Assembly (NCBI RefSeq): GCF_052119705.1
Contig: NZ_JBGQOP010000006.1
Coordinates: 62,001 to 126,000 of the forward strand
Reading direction: 5' to 3'
DNA: 64,000 nt
Source: Oceanimonas sp052119705
GTDB taxonomy: Bacteria; Pseudomonadota; Gammaproteobacteria; Enterobacterales; Aeromonadaceae
Under the pieces are notes generated by a model. That model saw only the letters and a list, made by a program, of their open reading frames with translations. It was not told where the DNA came from and ran no database searches. The translations under genes and the position numbers were made by a program. Positions 44,170-52,470 of the stretch are shown here, one piece after another (position 1 is the first letter of the stretch; each line of letters opens with the position of its first letter).

Positions 44170-45228
44170 TTATTGATATGCCATCACTTCGCCGTTTACT
44201 CTCAGGTCTAAATATTCACCTGGGCGAAAGGCGCGGGCGCCACTCACGCGCATTTTGATCTGTTGCGTGCCCGATGGGTCTTGCACGCTAAGCTGCACTA
44301 GCACGTCATGGCCATAATAAATGGTGTTTAATACGCAGGCGTTAAATTGTGCATCATCCCCATTACACAGCACAAACTGCTCGGGGCGGATCATAATGCG
44401 GGTCTCAGGACGGTTGGTTTTGCAGGCCTGCGCCAAGGTATGAGTACCAAGGCGGCTGTGCAGTTGTCCATTAATCAGGCGCGCCGGCAGCACGACGGCC
44501 TCGCCGACAAATTGCGCCACTTGCAGATCCACCGGATATTTATATAAAGATACAGGGTCACTCACTTGCACACAGTGGCCGTGGCGCATCACGGCCACCA
44601 GATCGGCCATCGACAGCGCTTCTTCTTGATCGTGGGTCACCATAATGGCGGTGGCACCTATGTGCTCAAGGGTGCTCTTCACTTCTTCGCGTAAGCTGAT
44701 GCGCAGGCCTGCGTCTAAGGCAGAAAACGGCTCATCTAATAGCACTAAAGACGGTGAGGGCGCCAAGGCTCTAGCCAGCGCGATACGTTGTTGTTGGCCG
44801 CCGGATAGCTCAAAGGGCATGCGGTGGCCGAGGCCGGTCATGCCGACCAGATCCAGCATCTCATTGACCCGCGCGGTTTGATTGGCTTTCTGTAATTGAC
44901 TGAGGCCAAAACTGATATTTTTTGCCACCGTTAAGTGCGGAAATAACACCCCATGCTGGGGCACATAGCCGATGTTTCTTCGCTCTGGTTTTACACAGAT
45001 GTGCTTGGTATTAGTTTGGGCATCAAATACGGTGTTGCCATTGATGGCAATGCGCCCAACATCGGGTGTTTCAAAACCGGCGATGGCGCGCAGCAAGGTG
45101 GTTTTACCGCAACCTGAGGGGCCTAACACCGCCAGCATCTTACCTTCATCAAGCGTGAGGCTAATATCTTGCAGGGCTTGTACGTCACCAAAGCATTTTG
45201 ATAACTGATTAATCATGAGTTTTTGCAT
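44170..45228 (-). CDS. fbpC: Iron(III) ABC transporter ATP-binding protein FbpC
   Basis: The 352-residue ATPase has Walker A LGPSGCGKTTLLRA, Q-loop YVPQHGVLFPHLTV, signature LSGGQQQRIALARALA, Walker B LVLLDEPFSALD and the His switch VTHDQEEAL. A TOBE-like domain makes up the last 110 residues (IMIRPEQFVLC). This is the FbpC/AfuC layout. It energises uptake with FbpB, whose stop lies 18 bases upstream. Confidence 0.9.
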   Translation of the reverse strand: MQKLMINQLSKCFGDVQALQDISLTLDEGKMLAVLGPSGCGKTTLLRAIAGFETPDVGRIAINGNTVFDAQTNTKHICVKPERRNIGYVPQHGVLFPHLTVAKNISFGLSQLQKANQTARVNEMLDLVGMTGLGHRMPFELSGGQQQRIALARALAPSPSLVLLDEPFSALDAGLRISLREEVKSTLEHIGATAIMVTHDQEEALSMADLVAVMRHGHCVQVSDPVSLYKYPVDLQVAQFVGEAVVLPARLINGQLHSRLGTHTLAQACKTNRPETRIMIRPEQFVLCNGDDAQFNACVLNTIYYGHDVLVQLSVQDPSGTQQIKMRVSGARAFRPGEYLDLRVNGEVMAYQ

Positions 45229-45246
45229 AAGTGGCTTCCAGCGCGA

Positions 45247-46803
45247 TCACGCTTGACGAGTGTTGCGCCCAAAAGAGCGCATGGTTAACAGATAAACCGG
45301 CAAGCCCGAGATCACAATTAATAACGCCGCATAGGGAGCGGACGCCCCATATTCGGCATTGGATGTGTGCTCCCATACCTTAGTGGCTAGCGTTTCCACG
45401 CCGGTAGGGCGCAGTAACAAAGTGGCGGTCAGCTCTTTCATGATTTGTAAAAACACCAAGGCTAAGCCTGCGCCTACGCCCGGTGCGATCAAGGGTAAGG
45501 TAATGCGCATAAACACGCTCAGCGCATTTTTGCCTAAGGATCGGGCGACTTCTTCGAGTTGGCTGGACACTTGAACGAGGGCGGCACGGGTAGTGGATTG
45601 TGCCAAGGGCAAATACAAGATAGCGTAGCCAATCAGCAATAAGGGCGTAGTTTGATACAGTGGAAATACGTAGCGAATGGCGAAAAAAACTAAGGTTAGG
45701 CCGATAACCAAGCCCGGCAAACTGTGAATAAAATAGGGTAAGCGCTCCGCTAAGGTAGAGAGGCGGCCTTGATAGCGTACCGCTAAAAACACCAAAGGCA
45801 GGGCCAATCCACTCGTGAGAACAGCGCCACTCAGACCAAAACTTAAGGTAGTAGTGAGGGCACTGATCACCGCCTGACCATGAAATGCACTCGAGCTGCC
45901 GGTAAACAACCAATAACCAATAATGCCCAGCGGTACCCCAGCAGCCAAGGCGACCAGTAACAATAAGCCGAGCACCGCCAATGGCTTAAGCCAACCAAGC
46001 CTTAGCATTTCGATCTCGCCAGAGGTCCCTTGGCGGGTAATGGCGTAGTGTCGTTTGCCTCTGAGTAATAACTCCAGCCCGATCACCATTAAACACAACA
46101 GCAATAATACTAACGTTAACATGGCAGCCGACGCCCCATCGAAGGCCACGTAATATTGGTCGAATATGGCGGTGGTAAAGGTTTCATAATTTAAAAATGC
46201 CAAGGCGCCAAATTCCGCCAGCATGTGCAAGGCAATTAAGATGGCGCCACCAAACAGCGCCGGGCGCAGTTGCGGCAAGATCACCTTAAAAAAGGTCTGG
46301 GTGCGATTAAAGCCAAGAGAATGCGAGGTTTCTTCTAAGGCTGAGTCCATACCGCGCAAGGCGGCCGCTACCGGCAAATGCAGTAAAGGATAGTTACAAA
46401 GCGTGAGTACCAACACGGCGCCGCCTAAGCCTTCAAGCTGTGGGAAAATGGAAATCCAGCTGTAACTGCTAATAAAAGCCGGCACTGCGAAGGGCAGGGT
46501 GACTAATGCATTCCACAGCTTACGCTTAGGGATATCGGTGCGTTCAATCAGCCAAGCAGTCGTTACGCCAATCAAGGTGCTAAGCAGCGTCACCATTGCC
46601 AGCAGCTGCAGGGTATTGAGCAACAAGTGATAGACTCGCGGGCGAAAAATCAGGCTCACGGCTTGGCTCCAGCCGGCTTCGTGGGCACGCAGCAGAATAT
46701 AAAACAGTGGCAGACTGGTCAGTAGCACCAATAAGATAACCGGCAGCACTAGGCCAAGAGGGACCGCTTGGGTGCGCTTTTTAACCATGAACTGATCAGA
46801 CAT
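45247..46803 (-). CDS. fbpB: Iron(III) ABC transporter permease FbpB
   Basis: The 518-residue permease has about twelve helices in two halves, each with a binding-protein-dependent transport (EAA) loop: ALEETSHSLGFNRTQTFFKV and QLEEVARSLGKNALSVFMRI. Fused-half permeases of this kind belong to FbpB/AfuB iron importers. The ATG at MSDQFMVKKRTQ is chosen; the open frame reaches a TTG 26 codons upstream, but that extension runs through a REP repeat. The gene follows fbpA across a terminator and two REP units. Confidence 0.92.
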   Translation of the reverse strand: MSDQFMVKKRTQAVPLGLVLPVILLVLLTSLPLFYILLRAHEAGWSQAVSLIFRPRVYHLLLNTLQLLAMVTLLSTLIGVTTAWLIERTDIPKRKLWNALVTLPFAVPAFISSYSWISIFPQLEGLGGAVLVLTLCNYPLLHLPVAAALRGMDSALEETSHSLGFNRTQTFFKVILPQLRPALFGGAILIALHMLAEFGALAFLNYETFTTAIFDQYYVAFDGASAAMLTLVLLLLCLMVIGLELLLRGKRHYAITRQGTSGEIEMLRLGWLKPLAVLGLLLLVALAAGVPLGIIGYWLFTGSSSAFHGQAVISALTTTLSFGLSGAVLTSGLALPLVFLAVRYQGRLSTLAERLPYFIHSLPGLVIGLTLVFFAIRYVFPLYQTTPLLLIGYAILYLPLAQSTTRAALVQVSSQLEEVARSLGKNALSVFMRITLPLIAPGVGAGLALVFLQIMKELTATLLLRPTGVETLATKVWEHTSNAEYGASAPYAALLIVISGLPVYLLTMRSFGRNTRQA

Positions 46804-46870
46804 TAAGGGTTCTCGATTGGCCGACTTACGCATCGGTGGGGCAGCGTCTAGTGCCGTTAAATGGTTCTTT

Positions 46871-47036
46871 GTAGCCGGCAACTTGTTCGCGAATCCTGTT
46901 TAGCAGCATTGTTTTTAAACACAAATCGGCCCGAATAAATTGGGCCCTACGAAAGAAAAGCCCCGTATCCGGCTACGTGTTGGTAATGTAGTCGGCAACT
47001 TGTTCGCCGGATCTGCGCAGCAGGATAATTTTTAAG
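46871..47036. repeat. REP/BIME-like dispersed repeats between fbpA and fbpB, copy H
   Basis: Forward arm GTAGCCGGCAACTTGTTCGC, reverse arm ATCGGCCCGAATAAATTGGG, then CCCTAC, and a second forward arm GTAGTCGGCAACTTGTTCGC, then CGGATCTGCGCAGCAGGAT. They lie in the transcribed gap of the iron-uptake operon and may shield the fbpA message (inference). Confidence 0.8.
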
Positions 47037-47045
47037 CCAAAGTCA

Positions 47046-47082
47046 TAAAAAAGCCGGAGGCATTATAGACGCCTCCGGCTTT
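47046..47082 (-). terminator. Terminator after fbpA
   Basis: On the reverse strand AAGCCGGAGGC and GCCTCCGGCTT pair around GTCTATAAT and run into six T. Partial read-through would let the binding protein be made in excess over FbpB and FbpC. Confidence 0.85.
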
Positions 47083-47154
47083 GGTCATTTGACGTGACAT
47101 ATTTTCCGTCCCTGGAAAACTGTGTTTGCGGTTAACTAATACTGAAACGTGTAC

Positions 47155-48168
47155 TTACAGCAAACCCACTTCTTGCAGCAGCTCAATGGCGGCTTTGCCG
47201 TCGCTGTATTCGCCTAAATCGAGGGTTCCGTTTGGCGGCGTAAGCTCAGCAAAGGGCTTTAAGCCATGCGTATCGACCTTAGGATTGAGTGGATACTGAG
47301 CACTGTTATCAGTCAAAATCTGTTGGCCGGCTTGGCTGGTGGCAAAGGCCATAAACTGCTGGGCTTCATCTAAGTGCTTGCTGGACTTTAAGATAGCCGC
47401 ACCAGATACGCTGATTAAGTCGCCCAAATCATGGGTGCCCATAAAATAGAGCGCCGAGTGTAGCTTGTCCGCACCTTGCTCCCGGGCCATGTTGTCCCAG
47501 TAGTAGTTATTGATCAGGGCAAAGGGCACATCACCGCGCTCAACCGCCGCCATGGCGGCCTTGTTATCACGATATTCTTTGCCATTTTTCTGTAAACCTT
47601 CTAGCCAAGTTTTGGCTTTTGCACGACCATCCAATTTTATCATGGCGGACAATTGGGTTTGAAAGGCGCCGCTGGTTTTTACGAAGGCAAATTGGTCTTT
47701 CCACTTGGCATCTGTAAGGTCGTACACGGAAGTCGGCAGCTGATCGGGCGAGGTTTTCGCCTTGTTGTACGCCAACACTCGCGAGCGCGCGAGCAAGCCG
47801 ATCCATTGACCATCAGCATCGCGATAGGCGGCGGGAATATCGTGCAGTGCCTTGGCATCAATCGTCGCCAGCAAGCCTTTATTGGCCAGCATGATCAAAG
47901 GGGTGGACTCTTCGGTATAGATAATGTCTGCCGGTGAGCGCGCACCTTCTTCGACGATTTGGTGGGCGAGTTCATTGCTCGCACCTTGACGGCTTTGCAC
48001 TTTAATATGGGTTTTGGCGGTAAAAGCATCAATTAGGGCGAGAGTGGCAGTTTTATGCTGGCCGTTATAAATGGTCAGATCCGCATAGGCGCTGAGTGGG
48101 CTAAAGAGCAGCATAGTCGAGAGCGCCAAGGTGCTGAGTTTAAGGGCGCAGCGGCGAGAATTCGACAT
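47155..48168 (-). CDS. fbpA: Iron(III)-binding periplasmic protein FbpA
   Basis: The 337-residue protein has a signal peptide ending near SPLSAYA, then DLTIYNGQHKTATLALIDAF, as in FbpA/FutA. The paired tyrosines of NNYYWDN are iron ligands in the family, and NGQH supplies another. It catches ferric iron in the periplasm for FbpB and FbpC. The start has AAGGATC six bases upstream; the frame is open 21 codons further but without a ribosome site. A Fur box and strong promoter lie just upstream. Confidence 0.93.
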   Translation of the reverse strand: MSNSRRCALKLSTLALSTMLLFSPLSAYADLTIYNGQHKTATLALIDAFTAKTHIKVQSRQGASNELAHQIVEEGARSPADIIYTEESTPLIMLANKGLLATIDAKALHDIPAAYRDADGQWIGLLARSRVLAYNKAKTSPDQLPTSVYDLTDAKWKDQFAFVKTSGAFQTQLSAMIKLDGRAKAKTWLEGLQKNGKEYRDNKAAMAAVERGDVPFALINNYYWDNMAREQGADKLHSALYFMGTHDLGDLISVSGAAILKSSKHLDEAQQFMAFATSQAGQQILTDNSAQYPLNPKVDTHGLKPFAELTPPNGTLDLGEYSDGKAAIELLQEVGLL

Positions 48169-48210
48169 AGTAAGATCCTTGGAAGGGCAATGAGAGATAT
48201 GAATACAGTT

Positions 48211-48268
48211 GATAATAGCAATGCTTATCAATACCGATAAAATGTATCATACGAACGAGTCATGTCAA
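48211..48268 (-). promoter_or_regulatory. fbpA promoter with Fur box
   Basis: On the reverse strand TTGACA and TACATT lie 16 bases apart. Twelve bases after the -10 is GATAAGCATTGCTATTATC, matching 14 of 19 positions of the Fur box as a palindrome. Its position over the likely transcription start fits repression by iron-loaded Fur. Confidence 0.7.
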
Positions 48269-48458
48269 GCAGTTAGCTCGGCAGACCTCTCTTATAGCAG
48301 GCTAAATATTAATTGTGATCGGTTTATTTTTATCAGTAAGTGAGCAAGAGAAGAGTCAGTAATATCAATGCTTATACGTTGGTATTGAACATAATGTAAG
48401 TAGCTGCGCAGTATGGTGTCATAGTGAAATATGCTTTAGGGAGGAAAGTTACAATCGT

Positions 48459-48555
48459 GTAGCCGGCAATGTATTAGCCGCTCCTGCGAAGCAGGATGGT
48501 TTAAGAAAGCAAAACCGTGCCCAAGTCCTCTTCACCGAAGAGACGGGCACACTAC
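48459..48555. repeat. REP/BIME-like dispersed repeat, copy I
   Basis: A forward arm GTAGCCGGCAATGTATTAGC, the hairpin CCTGCGAAGCAGG with ATGGTTTAAG, and a reverse arm of hairpin type (CCAAGTCCTCTTCACCGAAG, then AGACGGGCACACTAC). The rest of the 409-base gap between fbpA and hisIE holds the fbpA promoter, the hisIE terminator and about 190 A+T-rich bases with nothing recognisable. Confidence 0.8.
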
Positions 48556-48576
48556 AAACCCTGCATTCTGTAAACA

Positions 48577-48608
48577 AAAAAGCCGACTGCAGGGCGCAGT
48601 CGGCTTTA
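48577..48608 (-). terminator. Terminator of the histidine operon
   Basis: On the reverse strand AAAGCCGACTGC and GCAGTCGGCTTT pair around GCCCT and end in six T. Confidence 0.85.
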
Positions 48609-48640
48609 AAAAGCATGAACTTATGGTTTAACGTCAGCGC

Positions 48641-49285
48641 TTAGCGATGGCGCTCTTGCAGCTTATTGACAACATCACTGAGTTGTAGCTCTTCTTGCTG
48701 CAGTAATACGGTCAGGTGATAAAGTAAATCCGCTGACTCATTGACCAACTCTTCTTTGTCGTGCACGGTCGCGGCAAGGGCAGTTTCTACGCCTTCTTCA
48801 CCGACCTTTTGTGCGATACGCTTGGTACCACTGGCGTACAGACTGGCGGTATAGCTGGACTTAGGATCCGCACCCTTACGGCTGGCGATCACTTGCTCTA
48901 ATTCGGCCAAGAAGGTGAGGTTGGGGGTGACTTGCTCATTAAAGCAAGACACATGGCCTAAGTGACAAGTAGGACCAATTGGCTCCACTATTGCCAGCAA
49001 GGTATCGTTATCGCAGTCGGTGCTGATGTCGACTAACTGCAAAAAATGGCCGGAGCTTTCGCCCTTGGTCCACAAGCGATTTTTAGTGCGACTAAAAAAG
49101 GTCACCTGCTTGCTAGCCAAGGTGAGCGCCAGCGCCTCGGTGTTCATGTAGCCCAGCATTAGCACGCGGCCGCTGTGGCGGTCTTGCACTATTACCGGCA
49201 TTAAACCGTCTACCTTAGCCCAATCCAGTTGGCTTTCATTAAAGCGGCTTTCGTCGAACGATAATACTTGCTTAGCATCAGTCAC
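48641..49285 (-). CDS. hisI: HisIE, phosphoribosyl-AMP cyclohydrolase / phosphoribosyl-ATP pyrophosphatase
   Basis: The 214-residue bifunctional enzyme carries out steps two and three of histidine synthesis. The N-terminal HisI domain has LMLGYMNTEALALT, SSGHFLQLVDISTDCDNDTL and GPTCHLGHVSCF with the zinc cysteines. The C-terminal HisE domain (from about residue 118) has KVGEEGVETALAA and ESADLLYHL, the acidic metal site. The start is GTG. It overlaps hisF by eight bases and is the last gene of the operon. Confidence 0.96.
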   Translation of the reverse strand: MTDAKQVLSFDESRFNESQLDWAKVDGLMPVIVQDRHSGRVLMLGYMNTEALALTLASKQVTFFSRTKNRLWTKGESSGHFLQLVDISTDCDNDTLLAIVEPIGPTCHLGHVSCFNEQVTPNLTFLAELEQVIASRKGADPKSSYTASLYASGTKRIAQKVGEEGVETALAATVHDKEELVNESADLLYHLTVLLQQEELQLSDVVNKLQERHR

Positions 49286-50051
49286 GAGTTTGAATTCCTT
49301 GTTGTCTTAAATACTGCTTCAGCTCAGCGATATTGATGATGCCTTTGTGAAACACGGATGCGGCCAGCGCGCCGTCTACGTCTGCCTGTAAGAAGGCGTC
49401 TTTAAAGTGCACCATTTCACCGGCGCCGCCTGAGGCAATGAGCGGCACATTACAAATGGCGCGTACTTTTTGTAGCTGCTCAAGATCGTAACCTTGGCGC
49501 ACGCCGTCTTGGTTCATGACGTTCAGCACAATTTCACCGGCACCGCGGCGCTGCACTTCTTCCACCCAGTCCAGCGTGCTCCACTTAGTGACCTGAGTGC
49601 GGCTTTCGTCACCGGTAAACTGGTGTACCTGATAGAGACCAGTGGTCTCGTCATAGTAAGAGTCGATACCTACTACTATGCACTGTACGCCAAAGGTATT
49701 GGCAAGCTCGGTGATCAGTGCGGGATTGCTGAGTGCGGGTGAGTTGATGGAGATCTTATCGGCGCCAAACTCTAAAATTTGCGCCGCATCTGCCACCGAT
49801 TTAATGCCACCGGCCACACAAAATGGAATGTCGATCACTTCCGCCACGCGGCTGACCCAGCTCTTATCGACCACACGGTCTTGGCTGCTGGCGGTGATGT
49901 CATAAAACACCAATTCATCGGCGCCTTCGGCCGCATAGCGTTGGGCCAATGGCACTATGTCACCGATAATTTCGTGGTTACGAAACTTAACGCCTTTTAC
50001 TACTAAGCCGTCTTTTACGTCTAAACAGGGAATTATGCGTCTTGCCAGCAT
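49278..50051 (-). CDS. hisF: HisF, imidazole glycerol phosphate synthase cyclase subunit
   Basis: A 257-residue (beta/alpha)8 barrel. Catalytic Asp11 is in IIPCLDVKDGLVVKG and the second Asp (residue 130) is in VVGIDSYY. Phosphate loops are AGGIKSV and ASGGAGEM. It uses ammonia from HisH to form imidazole glycerol phosphate and AICAR. Its start lies 19 bases inside hisA. Confidence 0.97.
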   Translation of the reverse strand: MLARRIIPCLDVKDGLVVKGVKFRNHEIIGDIVPLAQRYAAEGADELVFYDITASSQDRVVDKSWVSRVAEVIDIPFCVAGGIKSVADAAQILEFGADKISINSPALSNPALITELANTFGVQCIVVGIDSYYDETTGLYQVHQFTGDESRTQVTKWSTLDWVEEVQRRGAGEIVLNVMNQDGVRQGYDLEQLQKVRAICNVPLIASGGAGEMVHFKDAFLQADVDGALAASVFHKGIINIAELKQYLRQQGIQTRD

Positions 50052-50770
50052 GCGATTGCCTCTTCTACGGTGAATTTACCTTCCAGCAAAGAGCGACCTA
50101 AGATAACCCCGGCCACGCCAGTGTTAGTCAGCGCCTTAATGTCATCGATGTTGCCGATGCCGCCAGAGGCCTGCCATAAAATGGTGGGGTAGCGCGCCGC
50201 TAGCTCGCGGTATAAGGCGACGTTTGAGCCAGTGAGCGTGCCGTCTTTGGAGATGTCGGTACACAACACATGGCACAGGCCGGCCGGCAGATAATGCTCG
50301 AGCAGGGCTTCGATAGTGATGCCGCTGTCTTCTTGCCAACCGGCAATGGCAATTTTCTTCTCGCCTTCAGGCGTAATGTTAATGTCTAGCGCCAGCACGA
50401 TGCGCTCTGGGCCGTATTGCTTGATCCAACTCACCACCAATTCCGGATTTTTCACCGCCGTGGAGCCAATGACTACCCGTTGCACGCCGATATCCAGCAA
50501 GTCTTTCACGTCTTGCTCGGTGCGAATGCCGCCACCAATTTGCACTGGCACTGGGGTGTTGGTTACTAAGTCTTTAATGATCTCGAGCTGGCGCTGGCTG
50601 CTGTCTTTGGCGCCGTCTAAGTCTACTAAATGCAGCTGCGTGGCACCGGCGGCGACATAGAGGTCGAAGCGTTCTTGGGCCGAGGCCGAGTATTGGGTTT
50701 TTTGCTGGTAGTCGCCTTGATACAGACGCACCACTTTACCGCCAATGAGGTCGATGGCAGGAATAATCAT
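50033..50770 (-). CDS. hisA: HisA, ProFAR isomerase
   Basis: A 245-residue barrel enzyme. Catalytic residues are Asp8 in IIPAIDLIGGKVVRLYQGDY and the Asp in TDISKDGTLTG. Phosphate loops are IGGGIRT and ASGGIGN. It opens the ribose ring of ProFAR in histidine synthesis. It starts three bases after hisH. Confidence 0.97.
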   Translation of the reverse strand: MIIPAIDLIGGKVVRLYQGDYQQKTQYSASAQERFDLYVAAGATQLHLVDLDGAKDSSQRQLEIIKDLVTNTPVPVQIGGGIRTEQDVKDLLDIGVQRVVIGSTAVKNPELVVSWIKQYGPERIVLALDINITPEGEKKIAIAGWQEDSGITIEALLEHYLPAGLCHVLCTDISKDGTLTGSNVALYRELAARYPTILWQASGGIGNIDDIKALTNTGVAGVILGRSLLEGKFTVEEAIACWQDA

Positions 50771-50773
50771 AAT

Positions 50774-51388
50774 TTACAGCTCCAAGAAATTTTTCAGCAG
50801 TTGCGCACCGGCCGCACCCGAGCGCTCGGGGTGAAACTGCACGCCAAAGAAATTGGCGTTGCCAATGGCGGCACTAAAGGCCGCGCCGTGCTGGCTGCTG
50901 GCCAGCGTATAGTCGCCTACCGGCACCGCATAGGAGTGCACGAAGTAGAAATAGCTGCCATCGGGAATGTCGTTAAACAGCGGATGATCTGGCATGGAGG
51001 TAATTTGATTCCAGCCCATGTGCGGCAAGCGCACGCCATCACTTGCTTGCATGTGCTGACACTCGGCATCCACTAGGCCTAAGCAGTCCACGTTACCTTC
51101 TGCCGAGTGCTTAACCAACATCTGCATGCCAAGGCAAATGCCCAGTACCGGCTGTTGCAATTGCCCGATTAACTCCACCAAATTACGCTCGGTCAGGTTT
51201 TTCATGGCTTCCGATGCGGTGCCCACGCCGGGCAACAGCAGCTTATCTGCGGCCAGTAGCACGGCGTGATCACGGCTCACGGTTACGCTGTAGCCTAAGC
51301 GTTCGATGGCGTAGCGCACCGAGGACAGGTTGGCGCAGCCGGTATCAATAATAGCGACCTTGATGTTGTTGCTAGTGGCTTCGCTCAC
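50774..51388 (-). CDS. hisH: HisH, imidazole glycerol phosphate synthase glutamine amidotransferase subunit
   Basis: The 204-residue class I amidotransferase has the nucleophile Cys in LGICLGMQML and the His/Glu pair in VQFHPERSG. It feeds ammonia to HisF. The start is GTG, overlapping the hisB stop as GTGA. About seven residues before VAIIDTGCANLSSV extend past the usual start. Confidence 0.96.
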   Translation of the reverse strand: MSEATSNNIKVAIIDTGCANLSSVRYAIERLGYSVTVSRDHAVLLAADKLLLPGVGTASEAMKNLTERNLVELIGQLQQPVLGICLGMQMLVKHSAEGNVDCLGLVDAECQHMQASDGVRLPHMGWNQITSMPDHPLFNDIPDGSYFYFVHSYAVPVGDYTLASSQHGAAFSAAIGNANFFGVQFHPERSGAAGAQLLKNFLEL

Positions 51389-52470
51389 AAGACCCCCTTG
51401 CTGGAAGGCAATTCATTACCCTCCACCTTGAGTGCTTGGCGCAGGGCGCGGCCAAAGCTCTTAAAAGTGCTTTCCACCATGTGATGGGTATTGTCACCGC
51501 TCACTTTCAGGTGGATGTTGCAGGCCAGACTATCACTTAACGAGCGGAAGAAGTGCGGCACCATTTCTACCGACATATCGCCGACCTTGTCTTGCTTAAA
51601 TTTACCGTCAAACGACATATACGGGCGACCGGATAAATCCAGCGTGACCGCCGCCTCACATTCGTCCATCGGCAGTACGAAACCAAAGCGACCGATGCCG
51701 CGTTTGTTGCCGAGCGCCTTGCGCAGGGCTTCGCCTAAAGCCAGAGCCGTGTCTTCAACTGTGTGGTGGTCGTCTATGTGCAAGTCGCCATCGACTTGCA
51801 CGTTGAGCTGAAAACCGCCGTGGGTGGCAATTTGGTCTAACATATGGTCGAAGAAGTTCAGACCGGTGTGGATGTGGCTGCCACCTTGGGTATCCAGATC
51901 CAGCGAGATACGGATGTCGGTTTCTTTGGTGGTGCGGGTGACGCTGGCCTTGCGGCCACGGCTTAATAAACTCGCCACGATTTCGTTCCAACCGATAAGC
52001 TGGCCTTCGGCATCGGCATGGCCGTAGTGGAAGCTCGGCAGGCCCATGTTTTCGGCTAATTGTATGTCGGTGTGACGATCGCCAATCACCCAAGAGTCGG
52101 TAAAGTCGATGCGACCGGCTTGCAGGTAATCTTTCACCAGACCTAAGCGTGGCTTACGGCACGCGCAGTCGTCTTCTTGAAAATGCGGGCAGATTAAGGT
52201 GTCCTGAAACTGCACCCCTTGAGAATTCAAGATCTGCATCATCAAGTTATGCGGCGCATCAAAGTCCGCTTGCGGGAAGCTGTCTGTGCCTAAGCCGTCT
52301 TGATTGGTCACCATTACCAGCTTGTAGCCTGCGTCTTGCAGCTTCAACAGCGCGGGGATCAGGTTGGGTAAAAACGCCAACTTATCGAGACGGTCTAATT
52401 GTTTGTCTACCGCGGGCTCTTCAACCATGGTGCCGTCGCGGTCGATAAATAAAATACGTTGCTTAGTCAC
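51385..52470 (-). CDS. hisB: HisB, histidinol-phosphatase / imidazoleglycerol-phosphate dehydratase
   Basis: The 361-residue bifunctional enzyme is of the enterobacterial type. The N-terminal HAD phosphatase has FIDRDGTMVEEP, the Cys-rich zinc loop CPHFQEDDCACRKP and VIGDRHTDI. The C-terminal dehydratase has THIHTGLNFFDHML-like SHIHTGLNFFDHML, DLHIDDHHTVEDTA and NTHHMVE, the manganese sites. The GTG start follows the hisC stop directly, with AGGAG inside hisC. Confidence 0.97.
   Translation of the reverse strand: MTKQRILFIDRDGTMVEEPAVDKQLDRLDKLAFLPNLIPALLKLQDAGYKLVMVTNQDGLGTDSFPQADFDAPHNLMMQILNSQGVQFQDTLICPHFQEDDCACRKPRLGLVKDYLQAGRIDFTDSWVIGDRHTDIQLAENMGLPSFHYGHADAEGQLIGWNEIVASLLSRGRKASVTRTTKETDIRISLDLDTQGGSHIHTGLNFFDHMLDQIATHGGFQLNVQVDGDLHIDDHHTVEDTALALGEALRKALGNKRGIGRFGFVLPMDECEAAVTLDLSGRPYMSFDGKFKQDKVGDMSVEMVPHFFRSLSDSLACNIHLKVSGDNTHHMVESTFKSFGRALRQALKVEGNELPSSKGVL

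Noticed and set aside
46804..46881. 26-codon N-terminal extension of FbpB
   Set aside because: It begins at a TTG inside a REP arm and is not hydrophobic or family-like; the ATG downstream gives the usual start.
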